Assembly: GCA_000320605.2 (NCBI GenBank)
Contig: KB445793.1
Coordinates: forward strand, 1,571,122-1,635,121
Direction of reading: 5' to 3'
DNA: 64,000 nucleotides
Source of the DNA: Gelatoporia subvermispora B
Taxonomy: Eukaryota; Basidiomycota; Agaricomycetes; Polyporales; Gelatoporiaceae
In this document: in pieces, positions 1-11,596 of the stretch
Layout: each line of letters opens with the position of its first letter
Position numbering within the stretch: the first letter of the stretch is position 1
Position numbers and translations under genes: made by a program
The notes under the pieces: model-generated
The model's database searches: none
Told to the model about the DNA's origin: nothing
What the model saw: the letters and a program-made list of their open reading frames with translations, nothing else

Positions 1-615
1 TCCAAATCTGCCATGAAACTCAGGGCGCTAGAAGACACTCCTACCAAAACTCCCAGTCACAAACGCAAGGTTGCGTTCTCTGAAGATATGGACGTTGATG
101 AAGACATGCCGGAGACACCGTCCAAGCGTCCCAAGATGTTCCCATCCACGAAGAGCGGGCACGTCCTTGACCTCAACCCACTAGTCGGCCCCCCTTTACC
201 ATCTCCAACGAAGCATAGCACGTCAGAGGCAGCAGCCGCAGCCTCAGCCTCACCTGCCCAGAAGTCCTTGACAGACATTCCCCTCGCCGTTGAGGATTCG
301 CCAGAGCGAGAAGTGATGTCCCTGCGCATTGCCTCGGCTTCCACATCGACAGTGAAGAATACGCTGCCTTCCACACCTAGGCGTAGTCGCCGCTTCGTGA
401 CTAAGGAAGCAGACGTTGTGGAGGAAATTGAAAGTCACAGCGCTCACGATGTCGCTGCTACGTCCCCTTTGCCGGATGAACTAGGGTCGAAGCGTCCGCG
501 ACGCTACAGGCCAATTCTCTCCGACCACAAGCAGTGGATGCAAGGCGATCAGAAGGTCGCCCGGGAATGGGCGAAGATTGAGATTGCTGTGCACACGGTC
601 CCGCCGACAACATAA
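1..615 (+). CDS. C-terminal part of a nuclear protein, possibly ORC6 (5' end outside window)
   Basis: The reading frame is open from the first base and ends with TAA at 613-615, so the visible 200 or so residues are probably a last exon. The chain is rich in Ser, Pro and basic residues and carries several CDK-type sites: TPTK, TPSK, SPTK and TPRR. A basic run KRPKM could be a nuclear signal. The end has an aromatic-basic motif, DHKQWMQGDQKVAREWAK, which recalls the C-terminal helix of fungal origin recognition complex subunit 6. ORC6 would bind replication origins and be phosphorylated by CDK. The identification is inference from layout and composition; another CDK-regulated nuclear protein is possible. 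The final residues after AKIE look less conserved and may be read-through of a missed intron. Confidence 0.45.
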   Translation, partial: SKSAMKLRALEDTPTKTPSHKRKVAFSEDMDVDEDMPETPSKRPKMFPSTKSGHVLDLNPLVGPPLPSPTKHSTSEAAAAASASPAQKSLTDIPLAVEDSPEREVMSLRIASASTSTVKNTLPSTPRRSRRFVTKEADVVEEIESHSAHDVAATSPLPDELGSKRPRRYRPILSDHKQWMQGDQKVAREWAKIEIAVHTVPPTT

Positions 616-988
616 ATATCCTCAGGTCGAACCTCGTGCATACTGTCGGTGGGCTCTTTGCTTATCAGACTTATTTCTTGATCTCAGGAAGCTGTACAGA
701 AGCTGCACACTGAAATCTTTGGTACCACTATTTTTGCCATACCCACGCTTGTCTGGTGCTTCGTGAATGTAGCCAATACCGTTCGTCGCTTCAGTAACTC
801 CTCCATCGCAGCGGAGGTATGGATTGACAGTCATATTGCAGCAACTAAATGACAGACCCAATTCCTGGGGAGCCACACACAGTATCCAGATATAAGCAGA
901 TAGCATGGCTCGTCCAAAATGTAGTCCAAAAGATCCACCCCGCGCCATGTTAGGTGTGACAATGAGTCGAGTGCATTAAAAACGTGAA
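616..988. other. Intergenic, convergent 3' ends
   Basis: This stretch lies between the end of the first gene and the 3' end of the EBP-type gene. Short open frames exist on both strands but show no family motif and no convincing splice structure. Nothing else was seen. Confidence 0.5.
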
Positions 989-1905
<917 letters not shown>

Positions 1906-2344
1906 CCCTTAGTCTGTCGCTGAACCTAGGTGGTGGGTGGACGTGCGAGGGAGAGGCGTTCGCTGGGTCGCGTGGGTCGTCGACGCGCAGACCGTGTACG
2001 CGATCACGATCGAAGGCTCTCTCTAGGTTAGATGGGCACGATGCGATTAGATGTGATCAGCTGTAGAAGTTAAGATAAGATATTCATCCCTCCTCTGCCC
2101 TCTGACCGACAGTCCGGCTTGACCAAATGGTCTTCGCGAGTCGTGGCACCCCCTTGACCGCAGATCTCCTCATCTACGAGTAATGGGATTGTAGCCGAAC
2201 TTAACTTCAACTACCCAGAAATCAGTACGCTACTTAAATCCGAACTTGATCGTTGTGTATCTTCGCGCATCTCGTCTTCTGCGGACGAAATCCCCCGCGA
2301 TTCGTGAGTTCAGCTGTGAGCACCCTACTAAGACCTGGAGCAGG
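1906..2344. promoter_or_regulatory. Divergent promoter region, sterol isomerase / guanine deaminase
   Basis: About 440 bp separate the two start codons. The region should hold both promoters. No clear TATA box or conserved palindrome was seen. Confidence 0.5.
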
Positions 2345-3953
2345 ATGCTGGTGGTTGGAGACCTAGTTCATAGCCCAACCTTAGGAGAGCTACAGATTCT
2401 GCATCACCATCTGATCGGTGAGTTCAAAAGCCATCAATATTCACCGATAAGATGCTATCCTTCCGCATCTATCATTCACAGTCGTGGATGTTCGCGGAAT
2501 AATTTCATACATTGCCCCTGCACAGCTACCCGAATCAGTAGAGATTCTTGACTCAGCTCGCGAGCCACTGTTGAGGATCCCGCCAGGCACTTTCCTTGTG
2601 CCATCGTTCTACGACCTCCATCTGCATGCCCCACAATTCCTTTATCAAGGAACGGGTCTTCACCTCCCGCTCATGCAGTGGCTGGATGCGTATGCATATG
2701 ATGCTGAAGAGAGGCTAGATGCGGACCCAGATCTCGCAGACAAAGTATACACTCGTCTCGCAGCTCGCCTCATCGAAGGCGGCACGGGCACCGTCTTGTT
2801 CTTCGGGACAATCAAAGCAGAAACCAAGTAAGTAGCGCATATTTCACCTGCAATTGCCCACGAGTTTATCCTGCGTTATATAGCTTGATTTTGGCTAGAG
2901 TAATGCAGGCCGCTGGAATCCGCGCATTTGTCGGCAAATTGTCAATGGACATATCGTCACGCCCGACGTACATAGAGAAGTCTTCCGAGGAATCCCTATC
3001 TGCAGCCAAGAAGTTCATCCGGGATTGCTGTGCACAGGTTGCCGATTTGCCGCTTCATGAGAGACTTGTGCAGCCGGTCGTCACTCCGCGCTTCATCCCG
3101 ACATGTTCGGATGAACTCCTGAAGGGCTTGGGCGCACTGGCTGCAGACGAGTCTGTCATGGTTCAAAGCCACATGGCAGAGTCGCATGACGAAGTAGAAT
3201 GGGTCAAGGCAGAGCGCAAACAAGATGACATTGACATCTTCGACCAGGTATGGCACGTACGCGTCTGTTTCCATCTGACGTTGAATAGAAGGCAACAGAC
3301 GGGCCTTCTCACTTCTCGGACCGTCCAAGCGCACTGCACATTCCTCGATTCACCCTCGCTGGAGAAAATGCACAAGAACGGAGCTGCAGTAGCGCACTGC
3401 CCGCTCTCGAATTGCTACTTTTCGAGTAAACCGTTCCCCTTACGTGAGGCCCTGCAACGAGGAGTCAAAGTAGGCCTTGGAACAGACATCGCTGGAGGAT
3501 ACAGCATCGATATTATGAATGCCATGCGGCACGCAGTGTCCAGTTCGAGAGTGCGCGAAGGTGCCAGACTGACTTCCGAAGAAGCCGATGTGGAGCAAGG
3601 GAACACACCGCTGTCAATCGACTGGAAGGAGGCCTTGTACCTTGCTACTAGAGGGGGAGCGCATGCTTTGGGATTACATGGCGGTGCTTTCTCCGTCGGC
3701 GCACCCTTTGATGCCCAACAAAGTAAGCTACGTCAGGTGGCGTTGAACAGAAAGCTCGCTGATTACCGTATCAGTACGCCTTCGCGATACAGAGACAGGT
3801 CAAGGTGTAGGCGGGCTCGATTTCTTCGATGGCATATCGAAGATCAAAGAACAGTGGTCGTTGGACGAAGAAGCAATCGAAAAGTGGTGGTGTATCGGAG
3901 ACGCGCGGAACCGAGAAGCGATGTGGGTGCAGGGTAGGACACTGAGCCACTAG
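2345..3953 (+). CDS. Guanine deaminase
   Basis: Amidohydrolase that turns guanine into xanthine and ammonia in purine salvage and nitrogen use. The chosen start, MLVVGDLVHSPTLGELQIL, resembles the small N-terminal domain of the family. After the first intron (from about 2419 to 2480) the chain continues VDVRGIISYI. The metal site HxH is in FYDLHLHAPQF, the family form of DTHIHAPQ. Later residues expected for Zn binding are present: His in QSHMAES, His in QAHCTFLD, and Asp in VGLGTDIAGGYS. Introns of about 50-60 nt interrupt the gene near 2830-2880, 3250-3300 and 3722-3775. The last exon gives GGLDFFDGISKIKEQWSLD and ends GRTLSH before TAG. Length of roughly 470 residues fits the family. Confidence 0.9.
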
Positions 3954-4156
3954 GGTACAGCTGTCAGCGTCGTTACTTCAGTCACACTCGCGTAGCTCGG
4001 GATCATGCAATGTATGTGTATCGTAGAGTGGTCATGCTCTATATTCCCAAGGCAGCCTAGAAAACCCGCTAAATAGCCCAAATGTCAGCAAATGCACACG
4101 ATCACGTCCGCAGAATCCGAGAAAGTCTGCCAGAGACTTGCATACAAGGGTAATCC

Positions 4157-5208
4157 TTACGTGCTTTCCAAGTCCGACTTTACCAAAGTCTCCCAAGAAG
4201 GGAGGCCAACAATCTGAGGCAGCTCCTGCCAGATCTTCTCGCGGAGTGCTATAACCTCATCCCTGAATGCTCTCCGACATCGTGTGCATATTCTGGAGTC
4301 TTCGGCCATCGCCAGTTCAACTGCTTGCACCATGTAATGAAGTGGGCCCGTCCTCAATGTCCAGAACTGGTACAACTGGTTTGAGAGCCTTGCGAACTCT
4401 TTCTGGCAATTTGGTGGCGCGACCTCCTCTGCGTGTGCTTGCTCGCGGCCGCGACATTGATCTCGTATAAAATCAAGGGTGATTTGTAGCCGATGCTGAT
4501 ACATGAGGGTATAATCCTGAATGTCCTCGGGTGCAAGCTGAGATGATGGTCGCGAAGGGTGCTTAATGCGCAGTTTCTGATGGTCGCCGCGGAGAATGTC
4601 TGCTAAAGGGTATCCAGAGAGGAAATAAAGAACAGAGGGGACAATTACGCGGACGTTCGTCTCTCGCGCGAGATTCAGGACGTGTAGGGGGTGAACGTGT
4701 GGATATGTGTTCTTGCTCGCTGAGGAATGGTTCAGTGCACGCTCCAGCATCTCATCATGGCCTCGGAGCGAGTGACTCCATGTCTGAGCTAGGTGACGGA
4801 TGGCCTGCATGCGGAGGTGGTTGATGAAGTACTTGGTCGCAAGTCGGAGGATGCCAGCCGTGTAGAAGAAGTCAGCGGCATCGCGATCCTGGAAACGCCT
4901 GGCCAGAGCATCGGCGGTCAAGCAAGCAAAGCCAGCAGAGAACATATTCGCAGGACTCACGCTCCGTCATACAGCGCCCTGATGAGTGTACTGAACTCGG
5001 TCGGCCGATCATGCATCCGGACGACAGGGCAGTTCTCTAACATCTCGACACAGGCCTGCGATTGGGGGATCTCGAACATGGATTGGAAGACTTCGGAATG
5101 CCTCGCGAGAACGCCACGGTGGACTTTGAACGCGACGGTTCCCTCCTCTTGGCCGGTGAGCAGGATGATATTGCCATCGTCAAACCACGGCTCGCCCCGC
5201 TCGTACAT
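4157..5208 (-). CDS. BTB/POZ domain protein of the basidiomycete type
   Basis: The first visible exon (5208 downwards) holds a BTB fold: DDGNIILLTG, then FKVHRGVLARHSEVFQSMF and IRALYDGA. An intron with donor GTGAGT near 4956 and acceptor near 4895 joins it to RFQDRDAADFFYTAG and ATKYFINHLR, the helical region that usually follows BTB in the large Agaricomycete families. The rest is helical and carries a CTRCRRAF cysteine pair near the end. The end is KSDLEST, stop at 4157-4159. BTB proteins often serve as Cullin-3 adaptors or dimerisation modules; no substrate can be inferred. The frame is open upstream of the first Met, so a further 5' exon between 5250 and 5500 is likely and the true N-terminus is unresolved. 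Confidence 0.8.
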
Positions 5209-5582
5209 GAGACCAATTCGCGATGTGTAGGGACGCGCTCGTCGTTAGCGCCAGATGCAAGCAAATCTACACAGATTCCAGTTAGTTTATCCTGTGTAGA
5301 ATGTGCTTAATTTCGCTAGTGAGCACGTACCAGGAAACAGTGCAAGAAGGTCGCTTGCCGGCTTGCTCGACCCCGCGATAGTGCAGTCGTTACGCGGCTT
5401 GAGCGCTGCCGAGCCGTGGGCGCGTTTCTCGGGACGTGTCAGTGTCGATGACTTCCCTCGACATCGCCTTCGTCCGCATCGCGGCTCTCGAACTTGTGTA
5501 CACCCATGGCATGAGAGTGACCGTTGTTCAGCTCATATATTTGAAGACATAATCCCTATCTGAATCGCCGCTGGCCGCACAC
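5209..5582. promoter_or_regulatory. Divergent 5' region, BTB protein / MON1
   Basis: This holds the MON1 promoter and probably a short 5' exon of the BTB gene. On the minus strand a frame with SDLLALFP precedes a possible donor near 5330, but no start codon was secured. Confidence 0.35.
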
Positions 5583-7983
5583 ATGTCGAGCTCTTCCTCC
5601 TCCCGGACGCCATCGCGTGTAGGCACACCGATCCCAGGACACTCCCCCGCACGTCTAGCTCCGCCTCCAGCCCGCCCGGTCCCATCCCTGACTAATCTGC
5701 GGGTGTACAGCTATTCTGCATCTCAAACGCCTGTATCGATCTCTCCACCGACTGGCTCCGCTATTCATGGCCGACACGAGGGTGCGGATAGCTCAGCGTC
5801 ATCCGCAGTGAACGTCGACGCCCCCATAGGCATCATGGTGAATGCGCAGGAGCCGGATGCGGAGGTGGATATGAGTGACGCAGAGGGAGAGACTGCACCA
5901 GGACTCCCTGAAGAGCAATTTGGAGACGAAGAGTCAAAGAAGGCTCTCCGGGCTCAGCTCAGACGGACGCTTGCTTCTAGCGAGAGCACCTTGACTGGTG
6001 AGTCGACGCAGCGTTCTGATCGTCTGGAATATGACTATATGTTATGTCAGGTCGTAGACATAGCAAGATACTGGATCTACAAGAGATGGCGCACGCTCTG
6101 ATCGAAGGTTAGGACCGGAATCCTGGCTTGCCATGATATGCCCGCATTAAAGTTGACCGTCTCAGTCGAGAAATACCAGCCTCGTCAATACTTTGTTCTC
6201 ACCAACGCCGGAAAGCCCGTCTTCGTTAGGTCAGTGCAACGTTTGGTAAAACTCTCGCGTAATATGTTTAACGGATGTCTACCCAGCCATCAAGAGAACG
6301 AGCAGACTGAGAGCTTCACCTCGACCATTGGCGTCATACAAGCTTTAGTGTCTGTGTTCCTAGACGATGGAGATAAGCTACGCTGCATCAACGCTGGCCG
6401 GACACGCATTATATTCCTCCTCCGGTCTCCCCTGTACTACGTCTGCGTCTCCTCGTGGGGAGAGCCCGAGTCTGTGGTAAGCAGTAGCGAACATAGTGTT
6501 TCTCGGTGGAAGCTCACGCTTGCAAAGCAAGACGCGGTTCCATCTTGAATATCTGCACTTGCAAATATTGAGCGTAGTCTCAGCCGAGCAGCTCCGACGC
6601 ATGTTCGAGCGTCGGACAAACTTTGATCTGCGTCGTTTGCTGAGCGGTAAGCTTCAGTTTCCTGTGGTCAATTTGACGGCTGCTCAATGTGATGTCTTGT
6701 AGGTGCAGAACCATTCCTACACTCGCTGCTCGCGCGTCTGGAATGGGATCTGGCTATGAGCACTTCGTCGCTGCATTGTCTCAAGCTTGATCCCGCGCTG
6801 AGAAAGAGCATCGCAGACATTCTTGTGCCTACGTCGAAGATAAAGGTCGGTTATCTTCACATTCTTCGCGCATATGGCCATCTGGAACTCCTCATAGGAT
6901 GTCCTGTACGTTATGTTGATCGCACAAGGACGTGTGGTCACTTTGATTAGGCCAAAGAAGCATTCGATACACCCTTCAGGTGAGTCCATGTTGTTTGATC
7001 CGTACCATCAAGCTCACACGGGGCTGGAAGACCTTCACATCCTGATCAATACCGTGCATTCGCCCTCAATCATCAACAACTCTGCTGCGGCCTCCTGGCT
7101 GCCAGTATGCCTGCCAAAGTACAACCCTGCGGCGTTTGTCAATGCCTACGTCACCTTTCTTGGGCGAGATGACGAAGGCCCACCTACGCCGAATCTCAGC
7201 CAGACGGGTAGTGCCAGTAGCACGGTCTCGGATAGCAGTACGGGGGTCGAGTCTGGCACTCGGCCTGGCACGCCAGAGAAATCTCAGCCTGTGCCCGATA
7301 TCGCTCTGCTATGTGTGAGCGGCAGCGCCGAATTTGAAGCTGTTAGGAACTGGTGTGACTCGATCTCGCAGGTTAGCAAGTTTGTGCCATACAATTAAAT
7401 ATGATGCTCACCGCAACTTTTGAAGCGCCTTCAACGAGGTCGTCTGCTCGATGCTCTGACAGAGGCCATCCATCACGGTCAAACGGAGTATTCGGTCTCT
7501 GATCTAGGCATCCCGGGTCTACGCCACTTTCTGTACAAGTCCAGGGCGCATGTGCAAGCGACGATGCCGCTCTTTGAGGATCCGTACAACGATTTGAATG
7601 AGAAGCGGCGGTACGTCATACCTGCGTCACTTGCTTTTGCCGTACTGACATGCTTTGTTGCGTAGTCTGGTTACATTGTACCAAACATTGTATGATGCTA
7701 TCCATGCAAAGTCTGGTCAGCAGAGCACGCTCAAGCTGCAGTACATACGTACTGAGCGCGAGAGCGTTATGGGATGGGTGAGGCTCTTTATACTGACCCT
7801 CCGCGTCTTTCTCATCGACGCCATGTCCTCGATGTTTTGCAGATCACGCAGGGATTCGAGGTATACCTCGCGATATCCCCGCTTATACCCAAGGTCGGCG
7901 TCGTCGGCGCAGCCAACTCTATAGCGCGCTGGGTGCAAAAGGAGGAAAAGCGGCTGTTCCTCAGAGACGCGCCGGTCTTTTGA
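5583..7983 (+). CDS. MON1: Vacuolar fusion protein MON1
   Basis: MON1 pairs with CCZ1 to form the exchange factor for the Rab7 GTPase Ypt7 on late endosomes and vacuoles. The start MSSSSSSRTPSRVGTP opens a disordered, acidic N-terminal region of about 140 residues with MSDAEGETAPGLPEEQFGD. The first longin domain begins with SVEKYQPRQYFVLTNAGKPVF, the diagnostic MON1 motif. It is followed by FLDDGDKLRCINAGRTRIIF and LRSPLYYVCVSSWGE. Later blocks include FERRTNFDLRRLLSG, FLHSLLARLEWDLAMS, VTLIRPKKHSIHPSD and WLPVCLPKYNPAAFVNAYV. The last exons give QGFEVYLAISPLIPK and end RLFLRDAPVF. At least seven short introns are present, many seen as stops between conserved blocks. A Ser/Thr/Gly-rich insert near 7200-7290 is variable. 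It diverges from the BTB gene. Confidence 0.92.
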
Positions 7984-8436
7984 ACATGGGTTATCATACT
8001 ATACGCTGGATCGTCATTTGCTGTCGAGTACTATCTATTGCCACAAAGGAATCCTGGAGCACAGCTCGAGAGACGTCATCGATAGCTTCGTCAAGTGCCG
8101 TCCGTGCACAGCACGACTGTACCGCCTGGATGCGACGAGAGCGTCATGGCTGGGAGTGCTTTTCACCATATCACGATAGCATTTCCCCGACCAAGGCCCG
8201 TTCAAACGCGGATGCGGACGAGTCCGCGCTGTGTGCCGAGTCCCGTTCTTGGTGCGGGCACTTGCCATATGCGGAACAAAGCTTCTTTGACGGGCGCCAA
8301 TTCTTGCGACTTTCGCGCTCGACGCTCGTCCTCGCTCGTCTCGGCTGCGCTACCCAAACCTCCTGAGCGCGTGGACCTGCTTTGACCTCTTGTCTCTCCG
8401 TACGCGCAGAATACGCCCACCACTTCACCGCCGGCT
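7984..8436. other. Intergenic, upstream of mS41
   Basis: About 450 bp between the MON1 stop and the mS41 start. Open frames on both strands look like chance effects of composition. Nothing else was seen. Confidence 0.45.
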
Positions 8437-9008
8437 ATGTCTTTGACCACCCTGAGCCAGCGCATCGCCGCGTTTGCGCCACGCTTTAGCTTCTCCCGCG
8501 CACTGCAAAATCGCGCTCTGGCACGGCCGGTCCCGTCTCCGCAAGGTGAGCGGATTGTCACAAACTGGGGAAGCTAGCGTTGATGCGCTTTGGGCCCGGA
8601 CGAAGCAGGCTCGATTGCTTCTCCGGAGGACTTTTTGAAATCGATTGGACGCTCCGCGGACACGAAGGTGTCGGTTGAGTCGTGGGAGCAGCTATGGCAC
8701 CTTAACGGAGCTGCACTGAAGAAGGCGGGTGTTGCGGTTCGGGATCGGAGGTGAGTACGGACGTCTCTGGAAATGCTATGGATGTGATTCAATGGTGTCC
8801 GCTAGATACATCCTGTGGTCGATGGAGAAGTACCGCCAGGGAGAGCAGCCCGCAGAGTTTGCGCATCCCCCCATGCCGAAGCGGACCATTCGAGGGTGGG
8901 TACATTTCGGAGCTCTGTGATTGCGATACTTTTCTCATATGCGACTATAGTCGTGGTCCTGCGGTGCAAAACGGCAAGCGGATACGTTCTCGTCGGCTCA
9001 AGCAATAG
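8437..9008 (+). CDS. Mitochondrial small ribosomal subunit protein mS41 (IGR motif, FYV4 homologue)
   Basis: Component of the mitochondrial ribosome small subunit, with the SAM-like IGR domain. Four exons splice in frame: 8437-8545, 8609-8750, 8806-8895 and 8951-9008, giving 132 residues, close to yeast Fyv4. The N-terminus MSLTTLSQRIAAFAPRFSFS is basic and hydroxylated, like a mitochondrial presequence. The IGR domain reads DFLKSIGR, then SWEQLWHLNGAALKKAGV, then RRYILWSMEKYRQGE, all expected signature positions. The last exon supplies the basic tail GRGPAVQNGKRIRSRRLKQ. Without the last intron the frame would stop at 8920 and lose this tail; its good match to ribosomal basic tails argues for splicing. 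Confidence 0.9.
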
Positions 9009-10026
9009 ACGACCATCTCTGCATACCCATTCTCTCTCTCTGGCCGTTCCAGAACCAGATGTATTATCATGTATTGTTCACCATAATGGCATGCCCACAG
9101 GGCATCCGTTTGCCTTTCCTTGTGCATATGGGAGCCGATGCGGATATCAAGGATGGCTTCAATACGACATAGCCATCGCAAGCGCTCAAAGACAAAGACG
9201 CTAACCTCTCTAGCTTGAGCACTGGTGTGCAAAGTCCCGTTGACCAATGCGAACCCTTTTCATTCGCTTCCTTGTCGCATGGCGACAGCTGTTCAGGGGT
9301 GTGCCAAGCTGACGAGAGCGCCATGTTGGTTCAGGACGTTCCAAGATGGAGATATCCGGAATATCAGCTTACTGCCTCGAAATGGCGTAAAGTCAGGTGT
9401 TCTCACCATATGCTTTGACATTTGACAATATTGCCAATTGCAAGGCCATCTGTGCCAGCGGATCTGTGTTCCTGCTGTGTCTCTCAGCGATTCGCAATAT
9501 TTGCGTCAATAAGCTCACCATAGCGGACCTAAAGTTGTTCGCAAAGGTCCCTAGGACAGATTTCCCGGCAAGACACACGGAGCTTGAGTGCAGGTATGCA
9601 TCAACCCTGCGCAATCGCAATGGTGTCAAGCGTTTTCACTCCCGAATCGTCGTAAAGGCCTGACGAAATTGACAAGCGAAGCTCGACGTCGTCTGGATCA
9701 TCTCGCTGTGCTTCTGTCTACGCATACGGCTGATGCAGCCATGCTTCCCGGAGTCAGGACACGATGTAACAGCGATCAAACAATTGTGCTCACTCTGTGC
9801 TCAAGTTGCTCAAGATTCGGATATTCAAATGAGGGACACTGCAAACGGCATTCGACGTATTTAATTGGTGTTTCCAACCCATCATGTGTGGTCCGCTTTC
9901 ACGTCCTTCTTGCTCGTAATGTGGCATGGAACGTTGCGACTTGAACATAGCGCATTCGTACAACTCTTCCGGACTTCTTCCCAATCGCGATGGCACTATA
10001 ACTCATTCACAACGTTAGTTTGTAAC
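9009..10026. other. Unassigned 1 kb between mS41 and tRNA-Glu
   Basis: No recognisable gene. Moderate open frames lie on both strands around 9393-9663. The minus-strand one contains an unbroken stretch ending in LAILSNVKAYGENT, followed by a possible donor. Neither has a family match that I can name. It may hold an unrecognised small gene or the tRNA 5' flank only. Confidence 0.35.
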
Positions 10027-10141
10027 TCCGATATGGTGTAACGGCTAACATTGCCGCCTTTCAGCGTTCTGGCACTTACGTAAGTTTGCCTTTACACTGT
10101 ACCGGGCGCGGCAGCTCGGGGTTCGATTCCCCGTATCGGAG
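10027..10141 (+). tRNA. tRNA-Glu (anticodon TTC) with a 43-nt intron
   Basis: The acceptor stem pairs TCCGATA with TATCGGA, discriminator G at 10141. The D arm reads GGTGTAACGGCTAACA (internal A box), and the T arm is GGGGTTCGATTCCCC (B box). The anticodon stem is GCCGC (10053-10057) with GCGGC (10108-10112). The loop C-T-TTC-A places the anticodon at 10060-10062. An intron of about 43 nt (10064-10106) sits one base 3' of the anticodon, the canonical eukaryotic position. A run of five T follows from 10145, the Pol III terminator. Confidence 0.92.
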
Positions 10142-10142
10142 C

Positions 10143-11495
10143 ACTTTTTGTCGTCCAATGTTCGCAGCGAGATATCGCATGAGCACTTACTGCATAGACT
10201 CTTCACAGGAGGACGCAATAATCCATTCATCTGGATTAGTGTTTCTCCTGTATGAAATGTAGTTGATATCGATAGGTGGGTATATGCAGCACGCACCATG
10301 ATACTGCATTTTGCAGGATACCATGTAGTGGTCGGCGGGGCGGTATGACCAGAATATGCACAGCACGCGGGCAGCGTTCCGTGGGGTGTTTTCCGCCGAG
10401 AGACGGGCAGGAGGTGCGAAATATGTCAAGTGCTTGGCGGAGATGGGGGGCGGAAGGAAGGAGGTTCAAGCTTCACGATCCATCCTCCGGGCTTATATAC
10501 ATCGACCGACAGACGTCGATCAAGGGGAATGAATGACGTTGTCCACCGTGTCAATGACACCTCAGAAGCCGGAACTTGAGACGAGGAAGACCGCACGAAT
10601 GTCAGGAATCCAGCTCGCTGTCAGAGATCGCGACCGATCGCTCTTCCTGCAACTATAATGGCAGATGGCCGTTACACCATATCGGACACAGAAACTGACT
10701 TTGCAGACTGTTGGTAGGGCCGTTACCGCAAGAAAAAGGTCCAAGCGCAGTGCGCAAGCCTCAACGGTCAACAGAATATGAGAGCATTTAGCATGTGGGA
10801 AGTGGCAATGTTGGCCACTGCGCCATATCGTATCCGCAAGCCCTGGCGTTGGTTTGGACTGACGCAAGAGCCAACGTGTGGCTGAGTGAGAATCCAGTGA
10901 TCGCGAGAACGGTGAACCGGGAAAGAAGCCGGGGACAATCGTGCTCGCGGGACCTCGCGGGCCTCAGCGCTTCAGCGCTTGGGCGATGCTTCACAGCGCT
11001 AGAGTCCGCTTCCCCTGGCCAAAGAATGCACTCTGCGACAACTCGGCTGTCCTCCGGCTGCCTTGACAATGCGCCGGCCCATGCGTCGCCAATACCCTCG
11101 CAAGCACACCTCGTCGACTCTCTCGACGAGTATCTCCAGTCGACTTGTAGCAGTGGCCACCGATGATACAGGTGACAGCCCGGTGCGGTGTCTATTACAC
11201 GCCCCGCAGCGCACGGGGCCCCAAAGAAGCCTGCCCTCGGATGCGCAATCGCCTCATGCCAGATAATCTGAGATCGGCCACGGGCCTCCTGCCAAAACCC
11301 GTAATTTGTGAAGAGACATAGACGCTAGTCCGCCTCACCGTGATACTACTGAAAGGTTCGGTGTCGCAACTTACCTTATTCGACCCTCCTGAACGCCTCA
11401 GACAAAAGATTATTGCCTTTCCGGGCCACCGCGCAGCCGAGACAAGGACCGTCGAGACGAATGCCAAACTGCTCCCCCCGTCTGCTTGGGCCTGC
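10143..11495. other. Intergenic region upstream of the zinc-finger gene
   Basis: About 1.35 kb. It contains the Pol III terminator, one candidate small minus-strand frame (listed separately), and a 13-bp inverted repeat GTGTCAATGACAC at 10548-10560. No other gene was recognised. Confidence 0.4.
10187..10429 (-). CDS. Candidate small cysteine-containing protein, unrecognised
   Basis: An 80-codon minus-strand frame begins MTYFAPPARLSAENTP and ends SSCEESMQ. It carries five Cys and looks more protein-like than its surroundings. A TATATA box lies at 10494-10499, 65 bp upstream of the ATG on the same strand, inside TATATAAG. A possible 51-nt intron (GTGCGT to ACAG, about 10249-10299) could change the C-terminal half. 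No family was recognised and no signal peptide is visible. It could equally be part of a longer spliced gene or a chance frame. Confidence 0.27.
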   Translation of the reverse strand: MTYFAPPARLSAENTPRNAARVLCIFWSYRPADHYMVSCKMQYHGACCIYPPIDINYISYRRNTNPDEWIIASSCEESMQ

Positions 11496-11504
11496 TATAA
11501 AATA
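11496..11504 (+). promoter_or_regulatory. TATA box of the zinc-finger gene
   Basis: TATAAAATA lies 93 bp before the ATG at 11597, and the pyrimidine-rich stretch CTCCTCCGCCTCCAGCTCTC follows. This is a typical fungal core promoter arrangement. Confidence 0.6.
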
Positions 11505-11596
11505 CCCTGCAGACATGGCCTTTTGCTCCTCAGCACCAACCGCGGTGACCGTCTCCTCCGCCTCCAGCTCTCCTCTCCTCCGCAACGTTATTCGAC

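Noticed and set aside
622..948. A 108-codon minus-strand frame below the sterol isomerase
   Set aside because: The isomerase ends at 989 with a complete C-terminus, and this frame has no family motif.
10548..10560. Palindrome GTGTCAATGACAC as a regulatory site
   Set aside because: It occurs once and is not near a firmly supported start, so no function can be argued.
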